From Emticicia sp. CRIBPO (GTDB lineage: Bacteria; Bacteroidota; Bacteroidia; Cytophagales; Spirosomataceae): a stretch of 64,000 nt of DNA. Numbering within the stretch: position 1 is the stretch's first letter; each line of letters begins with the position of its first letter. Below the pieces are notes generated by a model. It was not told the origin of the DNA. It did no database searches and saw nothing but the letters and a program-made list of their open reading frames with translations. The stretch is taken from the NCBI RefSeq assembly GCF_009905725.1, contig NZ_JAAAKV010000002.1, forward strand, positions 124,001 through 188,000, in the 5' to 3' direction. Made by a program: the position numbers and the translations under genes. Below are positions 51,830 to 60,938 of this stretch, piece by piece.

Positions 51830-52699
51830 TTATTTTACACTGACAATTTCAATATCAAACATAAGTGGCGTATAAGGTGGTATTTTCCCATCCTGAGTAC
51901 CTGTCGTACCATATCCAAGACTTGATGGGAACACAAACCGGGCTTTCTCTCCTGTTTTCAATTTTTTAACACCTTCTTCAAAACCGGCTACGACCTGGCC
52001 AACTCCCATGTTCAGATCAAAAGTTCCTGCATTAAATGATTTCTCCGTTAAAAATTTTCCATCATACTTAAGATTCACAACACTTTTATCTGTAATAGCA
52101 GTTCCCGTCGGATTTTCAGCATTTAAACGTATTATTCTCAATCCCGAAGCTGTCTTTTCATTTACAGTCAATTTCTTCTTAAAAACATACTCATCTATCC
52201 TGTCATCTTCAGACACCAATTTTACAACTTCGATATCGGCCCTGATCACTGCCCAATTGGGTACCCCTGCCGGTGGACTGTCCTGATAGGCAAGATATCC
52301 CGGAATTAGAAACACTCCTTTTTCACCTTCCTTCAAGGTAAAAAGAGCCCTGAGAAAACCTTCGAAACCCTTACTTAGAAAAAAGCTAAATCTTGTAGAA
52401 TCACTCTGAACCTTCTGTTCAATTACTTTCCCGTCCAAGGTGGACAGTTTATAATTGATATCAAGATCATACGCGACACCCGTAGCTCTTCCACCGGGAT
52501 TTTCTTGCGTAATCTGATAGTATATTTTAAGATCCGTTTTTATATAAGGTTCACCGCTTTTAGCAACATAAGCATCTATCTCTTTTTCATTGTCTTTGAT
52601 AGATTTCTCAACGTCACCTTCAATAAACTTACCTAAACAAGAACCAAGAATAAAGGGTAAAGCAAGAAGAATAACCCAGGATTTTTTGTTTTTCATCAT
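51830..52699 (-). CDS. FKBP-type peptidyl-prolyl isomerase lipoprotein, two-domain
   Basis: The product should catalyse prolyl cis-trans isomerisation in the periplasm or at the outer membrane. It has 289 residues and a lipoprotein signal ending FILGSC. The first domain (about 60-165) is FKBP-like with a degenerate active site (GEKGVFLIPGYLAYQ); the second (about 190-289) is more normal and has FPSSLGYGTTGTQDGKIPPYTPLMFDIEIV. It overlaps the stop of the next FKBP gene upstream by 4 bp, so the two are coupled. A gliding-motility GldI role is possible: GldI is an FKBP lipoprotein, and I recall that its genes often lie near nrnA and ndk in this phylum. Confidence 0.9.
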   Translation of the reverse strand: MMKNKKSWVILLALPFILGSCLGKFIEGDVEKSIKDNEKEIDAYVAKSGEPYIKTDLKIYYQITQENPGGRATGVAYDLDINYKLSTLDGKVIEQKVQSDSTRFSFFLSKGFEGFLRALFTLKEGEKGVFLIPGYLAYQDSPPAGVPNWAVIRADIEVVKLVSEDDRIDEYVFKKKLTVNEKTASGLRIIRLNAENPTGTAITDKSVVNLKYDGKFLTEKSFNAGTFDLNMGVGQVVAGFEEGVKKLKTGEKARFVFPSSLGYGTTGTQDGKIPPYTPLMFDIEIVSVK

Positions 52700-53541
52700 T
52701 TTCTAATATCAATTAATTCAATTTCAAATACCAAAGATGTATTTGGAGGAATAACTCCACCTGCACCTTGCTCGCCGTAAGCCAGTTTAGAAGGGATCAC
52801 GAATGTACTTTTACCACCTTTTTTCATGGTAAGAAGTGCTTTGTCCCAACCCGGAATAACCGCTCCTGATCCAACAACAAATGTAAACGGCTCGTTTGGA
52901 GCAGACTGATCGAAAGGTTTTCCACCTTCCATAAACTTACCTATATAATTAACTATAACGCTGTCACCGGCTACAGGCGTTGCCCCGGTGCCTATTTTAT
53001 TTTCAGAATACTGAATTCCATCAGCAGTTTTGATCGGATTTTTCAGATTTTTAGCTGCATATTCATCAACAAATTTGCCTTCGTTGACTTTTTTATCGTT
53101 CATTTCTTTTTCGAACTCTTTCATGGTCTGGATTTTTCTCATCTTAACCGTGAATTTCAAATCACTGCCTTTCGTTACGCCCGGAGGAAGCGGCTGCTGA
53201 ATTTTAGTAAATAATGAGTCGGCACTTACCAGGACAGTGGTACTGTCGCCTTCAGCAATATGGAAAAGGGCGTTTTCAAACGAGCCTTTGAACTGACCTT
53301 TCTGAAGAGGCACTTTGAAAGGCTGTCCTTCTTTATATGTATCTTTAAAAACTGAGTCAATCGAAGATTTAATCACTAGATCAAAGGTTAAAATATCACC
53401 TTCTTTTCCGACTTTTTTAGAATCACCTTCCTCATGTATCTGAAGACGATCCCCGTTCTCCGTTTTGGTTACTTTGAACTGATCACAAGAAAGCAAGGCT
53501 ACGGCCGCAAACACACCTAATACTGAATTTACTAATTTCAT
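52696..53541 (-). CDS. FKBP-type peptidyl-prolyl isomerase lipoprotein, canonical C-terminal domain
   Basis: The 281-residue product is an envelope prolyl isomerase with a lipoprotein signal (ending VALLSC). The N-terminal part (about 40-135) resembles a worn FKBP domain. The C-terminal domain (about 175-281) is canonical: KPFDQSAPNEPFTFVVG, VIPGWDKALL and AYGEQGAGGVIPPNTSLVFEIEL, the drug-binding fold of FKBP. It lies 27 bp behind nrnA and overlaps the second FKBP gene by 4 bp, so all three form an operon. Paralogy with its neighbour points to a local duplication. Confidence 0.93.
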   Translation of the reverse strand: MKLVNSVLGVFAAVALLSCDQFKVTKTENGDRLQIHEEGDSKKVGKEGDILTFDLVIKSSIDSVFKDTYKEGQPFKVPLQKGQFKGSFENALFHIAEGDSTTVLVSADSLFTKIQQPLPPGVTKGSDLKFTVKMRKIQTMKEFEKEMNDKKVNEGKFVDEYAAKNLKNPIKTADGIQYSENKIGTGATPVAGDSVIVNYIGKFMEGGKPFDQSAPNEPFTFVVGSGAVIPGWDKALLTMKKGGKSTFVIPSKLAYGEQGAGGVIPPNTSLVFEIELIDIRK

Positions 53542-53568
53542 TGATTATTTATTTTAATGATTCTAAAA

Positions 53569-54618
53569 CTATGATTTTGGTTGGGACAATAATTGATTTT
53601 TATAAAATGGTAACAAATTTAAGAACTTTTGCTCAGTTTCTTCTAAATTAAGATCCGACTTTCCTCCGGCAGCATTATGATGTCCTCCCCCGCTGAAATG
53701 ATCACGGGCCAGCTGACTTACAGAAAACTCATCCACAGACCTGAAAGAGATTTTGATCATCTGGTCTTTTTCTATGAATATGACGGACATCACCGCATCC
53801 TTGATAGATAAACCGTAATTGACAATACCTTCTGTCTCCCCGTTTTTTGAATTGTACTGTTTGAGTTCACTTTCAGAAATCTTCATATAAGCTACCCGGT
53901 ATTCAGGCAGATATACCATCTTTTTGCTCAACACATATCCCAGAAGCCTGAGCCTGTCAAATGAATTGGTATCAAACAGGTCGCGGTTGATTTTGTTGGG
54001 TCTTACTCCTTTTCGCAGTAACTCTCCGGCTATCCTGTGCACTTCAGGGCCTGTACTGTCAAATTTAAATGACCCTGTATCGGTCAATATCCCCGTATAG
54101 AGACAATTGGCAGCATCAAGACTGATTCTACCGGTAAGGTCAAGGGCTTCGATAAGCTGATAAACCAGCTCGCAGGTAGAAGAGGCCAGCTCATTCCAGA
54201 AAACAAAATCAGCAAACTGATCCGGCTCCTGGTGATGGTCAATCAGGACCTTAACGGCAGATGAATTACGGACAAGCTCTTCCATGTCTTTAAGCCTCCC
54301 CAATGAAGAAAAATCAAGACAAAAAATGGCATCGGCCTCACTGATCAACTGTCTGGCTTGCTCTTTGGCAGAAGACTCAAAATTCAAAACGTCTTTAACC
54401 CCCGGCATCCATCCCAGAAAATCTGTATGGTCTGTAGGGCTTATTACCGTGATCTTGTGAATATCGAATGATTTGAGAAAAAAATACAAACCCAGGGAAG
54501 AGCCAAAGGCATCTCCATCAGGATTTTGATGGCTCGTAATTACAAATTTACCAGGATTATTCAGTAATTTATAGAACGCATTTAACCTCTCTTCACTCTC
54601 CGTAAAAAATCTTTTCAT
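53569..54618 (-). CDS. nrnA: DHH-family phosphoesterase, NrnA-like
   Basis: The product probably degrades short oligoribonucleotides (nanoRNA) and may also hydrolyse 3',5'-phosphoadenosine phosphate. I took the ATG at 54618 (MKRFFTESEERL); an upstream in-frame start at 54639 is possible. The DHH motif is HQNPDGDA (about residues 28-35), then DHHQEPDQF, and the DHHA1 domain has GGGHHNAAGG. The length is 349 residues. It heads an operon with two FKBP lipoproteins and lies divergent from ndk. Confidence 0.88.
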   Translation of the reverse strand: MKRFFTESEERLNAFYKLLNNPGKFVITSHQNPDGDAFGSSLGLYFFLKSFDIHKITVISPTDHTDFLGWMPGVKDVLNFESSAKEQARQLISEADAIFCLDFSSLGRLKDMEELVRNSSAVKVLIDHHQEPDQFADFVFWNELASSTCELVYQLIEALDLTGRISLDAANCLYTGILTDTGSFKFDSTGPEVHRIAGELLRKGVRPNKINRDLFDTNSFDRLRLLGYVLSKKMVYLPEYRVAYMKISESELKQYNSKNGETEGIVNYGLSIKDAVMSVIFIEKDQMIKISFRSVDEFSVSQLARDHFSGGGHHNAAGGKSDLNLEETEQKFLNLLPFYKNQLLSQPKS

Positions 54619-54698
54619 ATACAAAATTTTCGGAGACAAAGTTACGAAGGTTATTTTGTAAACGAATTTTTAATGCACCTAATTTTAGAAAACGCTGA

Positions 54699-54725
54699 TT
54701 GTTACATTGATTTTAACTATTTTTG
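54699..54725 (+). promoter_or_regulatory. Promoter of ndk
   Basis: TTG at 54699-54701 and TATTTTTG at 54718-54725 are 16 bp apart, 33 bp ahead of the start codon. The divergent nrnA gene starts 80 bp away, and its own -7 (complement of CAAAGTTA at 54637-54644) is weaker. Confidence 0.65.
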
Positions 54726-54758
54726 CATACTTTTTTATTAATCAAAACCAAAAGAAAG

Positions 54759-55178
54759 ATGGCGAATAACAGAACTTTCACTATGATAAAACCACATGCC
54801 GTTGCTGATAATAACGTAGGTGGAATAATTAAACTAATCGAAGAGGGTGGTTTCAGAATAGTGGCAATCAAAAAACTTCAGTTAACCCCGGGACAGGCAG
54901 GAAAATTCTATGAAGTTCATAAGGAAAGGCCTTTTTACGGTGAACTTTGTGAGATGATGTCTGAAGGACCTATTTTCCCGATGATCCTTGAAAAAGATAA
55001 TGCGGTAGCAGATTTCAGAACACTGATCGGATCAACGGATCCTGCAGAAGCAGCTGAAGGCACCATCAGGAAAGTATATGCTAAATCAAAAGCTGAAAAT
55101 GCGATACACGGCTCAGATTCTGATGAAAATGCAGCTATAGAAAGTTCGTTCTTCTTTTCAGAATTAGAAAGGTTTTAA
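54759..55178 (+). CDS. ndk: Nucleoside diphosphate kinase
   Basis: The enzyme equilibrates nucleoside di- and triphosphates through a phosphohistidine. The product has 139 residues from the ATG at 54759 ([15 protein letters not shown]), the normal size; an upstream extension to 54723 is unlikely. The active-site His117 lies in [12 protein letters not shown]. The R-x-x-x-G...NxxHGSD arrangement is complete. It is monocistronic. Confidence 0.96.
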   Translation: MANNRTFTMIKPHAVADNNVGGIIKLIEEGGFRIVAIKKLQLTPGQAGKFYEVHKERPFYGELCEMMSEGPIFPMILEKDNAVADFRTLIGSTDPAEAAEGTIRKVYAKSKAENAIHGSDSDENAAIESSFFFSELERF

Positions 55179-55190
55179 TGGCTTTTATTG

Positions 55191-55219
55191 TTTAGCGAGG
55201 TCTCTGTGATCTCGCTAAA
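55191..55219 (+). terminator. Hairpin after ndk
   Basis: A 9-bp stem TTTAGCGAG / CTCGCTAAA with an 11-nt loop lies 12 bp past the ndk stop. No T run follows, so termination is less certain. Confidence 0.5.
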
Positions 55220-55290
55220 TCAACTAATTCCAGCGTAATTAACTCTCCTTGAATACTCCCGGCTTTTTATAACCAACTAAAGATATTACT

Positions 55291-56880
55291 GTGTTAAAAA
55301 ACATTTCACTCTGCTTTTTTTTAATTCTGTTTATTTCATGCGGTGAATCTGTAAAGAAGAAAGAATACAAATCTCCGGACGAAACTTACGGAAAACTCTT
55401 TGAAGACGTACAATTAAAAGCAGTATTCCCCGATTCAAAAACTTTTGCCGATGGCATTCCGCTCTACAAACCTGAAGATATTCTGAAGGCGTACGAAACC
55501 GAAAAAAAACAAAGCGGGTTTGACCTGAAAGCCTTCGTTTTAAAAAACTTCAGGTTCTCCAAGCCGGACACCAATTCAGTCAGTATTACTACTGACAGCT
55601 CTGTCGCTAACCATATCAATGCCCTCTGGCCTTTACTGACCCGTAAACCTAAAGACGACGGAGGAAGCCTTATTCCGCTGAGAAAAGAGTATGTAGTGCC
55701 CGGCGGAAGATTCGGAGAAATTTACTACTGGGATTCTTACTTTACGATGTTAGGACTTCAGGCCGCCCGCAAAGACACGCTGGTGGAAAACATGGTGCTT
55801 AACTTCGCACAGCTGATCCAGGATTTCGGACACGTCCCTAATGGTAACCGCTCTTATTATCTCAGTCGCTCCCAGCCCCCTTTCTTTTCTCTTATGGTGG
55901 AGCTGCTGGCTGAGATGAAAAATGATGATCAGATTTATGTAAGAAATACCGCCCAGCTTCTTAAAGAGTACCAGTACTGGATGGCGGCAGAATCTAAAGA
56001 AGAAGCCATAAAACAGGCAGAAGCCAAAGCCACCAACCATAAAGCTTATCGTAAAGCCGTTTTCCTGAAAGACGATCAGTTACTTAACAGGTATTACGAC
56101 GAATCGGATACCCCGAGACCGGAGGCCTATAAAGAGGATGTAAAAACAGCACTGAAATCAGGAAGAGACAAAAAAGATGTTTACCGCCACCTGAGGTCCG
56201 GTGCCGAATCTGGCTGGGATTATTCTACAAGATGGTTTAAAGATGAGCAAAATATCACCTCTATACATACCACAGAAATTATCCCTGTTGATCTAAATGC
56301 CCTGCTTTATCACCTGGAGATTGTCCTCGCGAAGGCTTATCGGGTAGGCAAACAGGAAACTTATGCCAAGAGCATGGAAACCCTGGCGGCCAAGAGAAAG
56401 GCTGTTTTCGACACCTATTTCTGGAATGAACAAAAAGGCTTTTATTTTGACTACGATTTTGAGGCAGGAAAACAAAAAGACGTTTATTCACTCGCCGCTG
56501 TTTATCCTTTGTTTATGGGGATTGCCTCTCCGCAGCAGGCAGAGAAAGTGTCACGAGTCCTGGAAAAGAAATTCCTGATGCCGGGTGGACTAACCACCAC
56601 CCTGACAAAAAGCGGACAACAGTGGGACGCTCCGAATGGCTGGGCACCTTTACAATGGATAGCGATTCAGGGCCTCCGTAAATATCAATACCGTGAGCTG
56701 GCCAATGAAATCAAATATCGCTGGGTACAAAACAATCAAAGGGTTTATAAAAACACCGGAAAACTGGTGGAAAAATACAACGTGGAAAATGTTGCCCTCA
56801 AAGGTGGTGGCGGAGAATATCCGCTGCAGGATGGGTTCGGCTGGACCAACGGGGTTCTGCTTCGTCTGCTTTCTGAATAA
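55291..56880 (+). CDS. treA: Trehalase lipoprotein (GH37)
   Basis: The enzyme hydrolyses alpha,alpha-trehalose to two glucose units, here on the periplasmic side. The GTG at 55291 starts a lipoprotein signal (ILFISCGESVKKK), so the protein is anchored in the envelope. GH37 signatures are present: PGGRFGEIYYWDSYF at about residues 137-151 and QWDAPNGWAPLQW further on. The catalytic Asp is expected in the GWDYSTRW stretch and the catalytic Glu in the VEKYN stretch. Length 529 residues is normal. The gene is alone, followed by a terminator. Confidence 0.94.
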   Translation: MLKNISLCFFLILFISCGESVKKKEYKSPDETYGKLFEDVQLKAVFPDSKTFADGIPLYKPEDILKAYETEKKQSGFDLKAFVLKNFRFSKPDTNSVSITTDSSVANHINALWPLLTRKPKDDGGSLIPLRKEYVVPGGRFGEIYYWDSYFTMLGLQAARKDTLVENMVLNFAQLIQDFGHVPNGNRSYYLSRSQPPFFSLMVELLAEMKNDDQIYVRNTAQLLKEYQYWMAAESKEEAIKQAEAKATNHKAYRKAVFLKDDQLLNRYYDESDTPRPEAYKEDVKTALKSGRDKKDVYRHLRSGAESGWDYSTRWFKDEQNITSIHTTEIIPVDLNALLYHLEIVLAKAYRVGKQETYAKSMETLAAKRKAVFDTYFWNEQKGFYFDYDFEAGKQKDVYSLAAVYPLFMGIASPQQAEKVSRVLEKKFLMPGGLTTTLTKSGQQWDAPNGWAPLQWIAIQGLRKYQYRELANEIKYRWVQNNQRVYKNTGKLVEKYNVENVALKGGGGEYPLQDGFGWTNGVLLRLLSE

Positions 56881-56901
56881 AAAACGTATGCCTTTGTAAA
56901 C

Positions 56902-56940
56902 AAAAAAGGGTTATTGCCAATGTGACAATAACCCTTTTTT
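56902..56940. terminator. Strong bidirectional terminator
   Basis: A 15-bp perfect stem AAAAAAGGGTTATTG / CAATAACCCTTTTTT with a 9-nt loop lies between the convergent trehalase and DUF5606 genes. Confidence 0.95.
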
Positions 56941-56953
56941 ACTTATTCATTTC

Positions 56954-57391
56954 TTATTTCTCCGCTTCAGCTTCTTCAGAAGCAGCCTTCACTTCAAAAA
57001 TTTCAGGCAAATTCTTTGACAAAAGATTGTACCACTGAATGATCTTCTTCACATCTGTGTGATATACTTTCTCGCGGTCATAATCAGGCATGATCTTCTC
57101 AAAGAACGAGAAGACATCTTTATTTGAAACCGTTTTAACATCTATTTCTACCTTCTCCCCATGCAATTCCCTGATTTTAAAGAAAATATCGGACAATGGT
57201 GTAGATTTATTATAATCTTCACTGTAGATGGATATTTCTTTCAAAACCGAGACTTTGGCATTGGCATTCACCATCTCACGTTTCTTTACGTCATCCAATG
57301 ACTCAACGATGACACCGGTTCTTCCCGGCTTTACAATCCTGTACAATCCCGGCTTGCCTGAAATATTAGCTATCTCCTGTAATAATTCCAT
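56954..57391 (-). CDS. DUF5606 family protein
   Basis: The product has 145 residues and no signal peptide. The N-terminus MELLQEIANISGKPGLYRIVKPGRTGVIVESLD resembles a small SH3-like fold, and the rest (about 60-130) is a helical domain. The pattern matches DUF5606, found in Cytophagia and Sphingobacteria. Function is unknown. It ends in an Ala/Glu-rich tail and lies near the SDR-murF pair but is separated by 77 bp. Confidence 0.85.
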   Translation of the reverse strand: MELLQEIANISGKPGLYRIVKPGRTGVIVESLDDVKKREMVNANAKVSVLKEISIYSEDYNKSTPLSDIFFKIRELHGEKVEIDVKTVSNKDVFSFFEKIMPDYDREKVYHTDVKKIIQWYNLLSKNLPEIFEVKAASEEAEAEK

Positions 57392-57468
57392 ATTTATTTA
57401 TTGATTTTTCTAAAAACGACGCAAAGTAAGCAAAAAATTAGCTGCTTTTGAAATATAATTATCTAAGA

Positions 57469-58173
57469 TCAGATATCGCCCAGTTGAGGCCGCATGATAA
57501 TTTCCTCAATAACAACACTGTCAGACAACGAAAAAGCCGACCAGATGGTAGCTGCAACATCCTCAGGCTGAATAAATCTTTCAGACGGTAAATCAACTCC
57601 CGCCCATGAATTTGTCAGGGTGGCCCCCGGCATTACGGAACTCACCTTTACCCCGAAAGGCTTGAATTCTTCTCTCAGGCTTTTACTGAATCCCAGTAAG
57701 GCAAACTTGGAGATGGTATAAGATCCGCCATTGTCGTAAGCTTTAAGACTGGCGATGGAACACATATTGAAGATATAACCTTTCTTTTGCTCCAGGAACT
57801 TCCCGGCCAATGAACGCGTCAGATGATAAGCACTGTAAAGGTTCGTACTGATCTGTTTTTCAAGCGTACCCTCCTCTTCCGAAATGATGTTTCCCTGGAC
57901 AAAAACACCGGCGTTATTTACCAACACAGCAATGGGCGACTGTATTTTCTTCACAAACTCACCAAACTCAAGCACCTCCGCTTTATCAGCTACATCAGTC
58001 TTTTTGATGAAACAATTGACCTGATACTTACTTTCAATATCAGATTTTAAATCTTCGAGGTCTTGTTGTGACCTGGCACAAACCGCCACATCGTAACCCT
58101 GCTGTGCAAATTTTTCGGCCAAAGCTTTTCCTATTCCTTTGGTACCTCCTGAAACAACCACCAATTCACGCAT
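57469..58173 (-). CDS. Short-chain dehydrogenase/reductase
   Basis: The product (234 residues) has the SDR Rossmann motif GGTKGIGKA near its start and the catalytic Tyr-x3-Lys in YTISK (about residues 152-156), with Ser of SIASL before it. A likely acceptor is 3-oxoacyl-like or a ketone, but the substrate cannot be read. It lies 21 bp after murF on the same strand and is probably its operon partner. The coenzyme is expected to be NADP because of basic residues after the glycine loop, but this is a weak sign. Confidence 0.9.
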   Translation of the reverse strand: MRELVVVSGGTKGIGKALAEKFAQQGYDVAVCARSQQDLEDLKSDIESKYQVNCFIKKTDVADKAEVLEFGEFVKKIQSPIAVLVNNAGVFVQGNIISEEEGTLEKQISTNLYSAYHLTRSLAGKFLEQKKGYIFNMCSIASLKAYDNGGSYTISKFALLGFSKSLREEFKPFGVKVSSVMPGATLTNSWAGVDLPSERFIQPEDVAATIWSAFSLSDSVVIEEIIMRPQLGDI

Positions 58174-58194
58174 AAAACTTATTTTAATTCGATA

Positions 58195-59478
58195 TTAAAG
58201 AAACCTCACCACACTTTCAAGACCCACTCCCCTGGAACCCTTGATCAGAATGCAGGCGTTTTCAATTTTTTTATCCTCCAGCCAGTTATGTAACGAAAAT
58301 TTATCTGTAAAATAGTACGCCTGGGGCAAATGGACCAGGGCATGTTTCATATTCTCTCCATATAAAACAACCAAACCGAAATTGCCTTCTGCCACCAGCC
58401 TGCCCAACTCGGCATGTTCATGGTCTGAATATTCTCCCAGCTCAAACATATCCCCCAAAATCACGACCTTCTGTTTTGAGGTCTCCAGGTTAATAAAGTT
58501 TTTCAGCGAGGCCGCCATCGAAGACGGATTGGCATTGTAAGCATCCATAAACAAAGAGTTTGACCCTTGTTCTATAATCTGTGACCGGTTATTATCCGGA
58601 TTGTAGCCGGCTATGGCTTCACAGGCGTCTTCTTCAGGCACTTCAAAGTGCAATCCTACCGCAAACGCTGTCTGCATATTTTCAAAATTGTAATACCCAG
58701 ACAGGTGCGAGAAATAGGTCTTATCTCCTTTGGTAAAGCTGATCCTCGGACTTTCATGCTCCAGTTTCAAAGTATGATCATCAGATCCGTAATAAACGAT
58801 CTTGTCAAAACTCCGGGTAGATGCCATATCCAGCAAAACCGGGTTTTTATCATTGATAAACACCGTCCCGTGATGATGCGAAAGAAAATCGAACAACTCC
58901 CCCTTCCCTTTTTTGACGCCTTCAACACCTCCGAAGCCCTCCAGATGTGCTTTGCCTACATTGGTGATAAAACCATGGGTGGGCTCACAGATATTACAAA
59001 GCATCTCAATTTCCTTCTGATGATTGGCCCCCATTTCTACCACCGCCATTTCACAGTCGTCCTTGATAGAAAGTAAGGTCAGGGGCACTCCGATATGGTT
59101 ATTTAAATTACCCTTTGTAGCGTAAACCACATATTTTTTTGACAAAACACCCGACAAAAGCTCCTTATTCGTCGTTTTCCCGTTAGATCCGGTAAGACCG
59201 ATGACAGGAAATGCAAAAGTCTTCCGGTGAAAATTTGCCAGATCCTGAAGGGTTTTCAAAACATCTTCAACGACAATAAATCTTTCATCAGCTGCAAATT
59301 CTGCCTGATCAATGACCGCAAGACCTGCACCTGCCTCCAATGCCTGTGCGGCGAATTCGTTGGCATTGAATTTATCACCTTTCAAGGCAAAAAATATAGA
59401 ACCGGGTTCTATTTTCCTTGTGTCGGTTGAGATCCCTGATGAATTTTTAAACTTAGCGTATAATTCTGATATGCTCAT
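58195..59478 (-). CDS. murF: UDP-N-acetylmuramoyl-tripeptide--D-alanyl-D-alanine ligase
   Basis: The product completes the UDP-MurNAc-pentapeptide by ATP-dependent ligation of D-Ala-D-Ala, in the cytoplasm. Its 427 residues show the three Mur ligase domains. The P-loop is GLTGSNGKTTNKE (about residues 95-107). The second domain has VEMGANHQKEIEMLC with the Mg-binding site, and the C-terminal domain has DAYNANPSSM. It heads a two-gene operon with an SDR; other mur genes are not near. Confidence 0.94.
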   Translation of the reverse strand: MSISELYAKFKNSSGISTDTRKIEPGSIFFALKGDKFNANEFAAQALEAGAGLAVIDQAEFAADERFIVVEDVLKTLQDLANFHRKTFAFPVIGLTGSNGKTTNKELLSGVLSKKYVVYATKGNLNNHIGVPLTLLSIKDDCEMAVVEMGANHQKEIEMLCNICEPTHGFITNVGKAHLEGFGGVEGVKKGKGELFDFLSHHHGTVFINDKNPVLLDMASTRSFDKIVYYGSDDHTLKLEHESPRISFTKGDKTYFSHLSGYYNFENMQTAFAVGLHFEVPEEDACEAIAGYNPDNNRSQIIEQGSNSLFMDAYNANPSSMAASLKNFINLETSKQKVVILGDMFELGEYSDHEHAELGRLVAEGNFGLVVLYGENMKHALVHLPQAYYFTDKFSLHNWLEDKKIENACILIKGSRGVGLESVVRFL

Positions 59479-59550
59479 TTCTTATTATTCTCTTTTCAAA
59501 ACCAAAGTTCAGGGTTTTTGCTTAGATTCGTATTAAAATTCATCAAATAA

Positions 59551-60048
59551 GTGGAAGAAAAATTTTCAGCCTGTTTACTTCAGAAACATTTTAAGATTGA
59601 AGTGCTCACCAACTCCGATGCCGTGCTTGCCATATCTTTTCGTGACCTCGATTTTGCAGAAACTGAACACAACCGGGAACAACCTGAAATTCTTAAATCA
59701 GCACTTCAACAACTTTCTGAATATTTTGACGGACAAAGGGAGGAATTTGACTTTAAAATAGCTCCTGAAGGTACCGATTTCCAGAAAAAAGTATGGGATG
59801 AACTCCTCAAAATACCCTTTGGAAAAACCATCAGCTACAAAGAACTCGCCAAAAGACTCGGAGATGAAAAAGTGATCAGGGCTGCAGCGTCTGCCAATGG
59901 TAAAAACCCGATCGGCATCGTCATTCCCTGCCACAGGGTCATTGGAAACTCAGGAGACCTGGTGGGTTACGCCGGGGGACTGAGCCGTAAAAGAGCATTG
60001 CTGGACCTGGAAAACAGTGTGAAGAACGGTGTTCTGGAATTGTTCTGA
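59551..60048 (+). CDS. ogt: Methylated-DNA--protein-cysteine methyltransferase
   Basis: The enzyme removes alkyl groups from O6-alkylguanine by transfer to its own Cys127 in GIVIPCHRVIG. The 165 residues agree with Ogt length. The start is GTG at 59551, since a stop codon lies just before it and no later in-frame ATG occurs in the N-terminal part. The C-terminal DNA-binding domain shows IPFGKTISYKELAKRLG, including the winged-helix site. The gene lies divergent from murF and 2 bp from the convergent AraC gene. Confidence 0.94.
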   Translation: MEEKFSACLLQKHFKIEVLTNSDAVLAISFRDLDFAETEHNREQPEILKSALQQLSEYFDGQREEFDFKIAPEGTDFQKKVWDELLKIPFGKTISYKELAKRLGDEKVIRAAASANGKNPIGIVIPCHRVIGNSGDLVGYAGGLSRKRALLDLENSVKNGVLELF

Positions 60049-60050
60049 TT

Positions 60051-60908
60051 TCAGAGTTTATTGGGTGTCACCCCAAAATGACTTTTAAATGCTTTGATGA
60101 AATGCGACACGCTGCTATAGCCGGTGGCCTCAGAGACTTCCATTACGTTGGCATCCCTGGTTTTCAGAAGAAATGCGGCATGTTCCAGTCTTTTATTTTT
60201 GATCCAGATGCCCGGTGACACTCCGAATTCTTTTTGAAAATCCCTTTTAAAAGCAGAAAGACTCCGTCCTGACATCCTCGCCAGCTCATTCAGATTAAAA
60301 GGCTTCAGATAATAGTTATTGATCAGATATTGAAGATCCGTTTTCTGTCCGGCATAGATGGAAAACAACAATATCTTCAGTTGATTTTTCTGGTCAAACT
60401 CCAGTAAATGCAATAAAAGCTCCTGGAGTTTGAGTTTGAGAAACTGATTCAGGTAAATGGTTTTCGACTTAAAATAAGGCAGCAATGACTCGACATATTT
60501 CCCGAAAGTCTCATTTGAACTTAAGGTAAGCAGCCTGCTCATATCTTTAGGGGTGGAAGAAATATCTTCAAAAAGTTCGAGGTGCTGGGTCACAAATTCC
60601 TTCAGCAATTTCTCATCAAAGAAAAATACCAGGCTTTTATAAGACTCATTGATTGACTCCGACATCAGGTAATATCCACGGCGGATAAAAAGCACGTCCC
60701 CTTTCTTAACCCTTACTTCCTGGTCGGGGCTGCTGAATATCTTGTCCCCCTCAATGACATAAATCACTGCGTTTTCTTCAAAAAAGACATCATTTTTAGA
60801 GGGATAAACATCACTTCTGTAGGCCACAAAAGTAGAATCCTGAATCTTTAAAGACTCAAACTGCTCGGCTTTTATTTCTGACGGGACCCTCAGCATACTT
60901 TCTTCCAT
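60051..60908 (-). CDS. AraC family transcriptional regulator
   Basis: The product has 285 residues: an N-terminal cupin-like sensing part (about 15-130) and a C-terminal double helix-turn-helix of AraC/XylS type (about 195-285), with LNELARMSGRSLSAFKRDFQKEFGVSP and the second helix pair EVSEATGYSSVSHFIKAFKSHFG. It is single and lies 30 bp after a glycosyltransferase gene of the same strand. The effector is not predictable. Target genes could be the nearby ogt or others. Confidence 0.9.
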   Translation of the reverse strand: MEESMLRVPSEIKAEQFESLKIQDSTFVAYRSDVYPSKNDVFFEENAVIYVIEGDKIFSSPDQEVRVKKGDVLFIRRGYYLMSESINESYKSLVFFFDEKLLKEFVTQHLELFEDISSTPKDMSRLLTLSSNETFGKYVESLLPYFKSKTIYLNQFLKLKLQELLLHLLEFDQKNQLKILLFSIYAGQKTDLQYLINNYYLKPFNLNELARMSGRSLSAFKRDFQKEFGVSPGIWIKNKRLEHAAFLLKTRDANVMEVSEATGYSSVSHFIKAFKSHFGVTPNKL

Positions 60909-60938
60909 GTTAGAAAATTCAGAGAACCGGCTGCAGAC

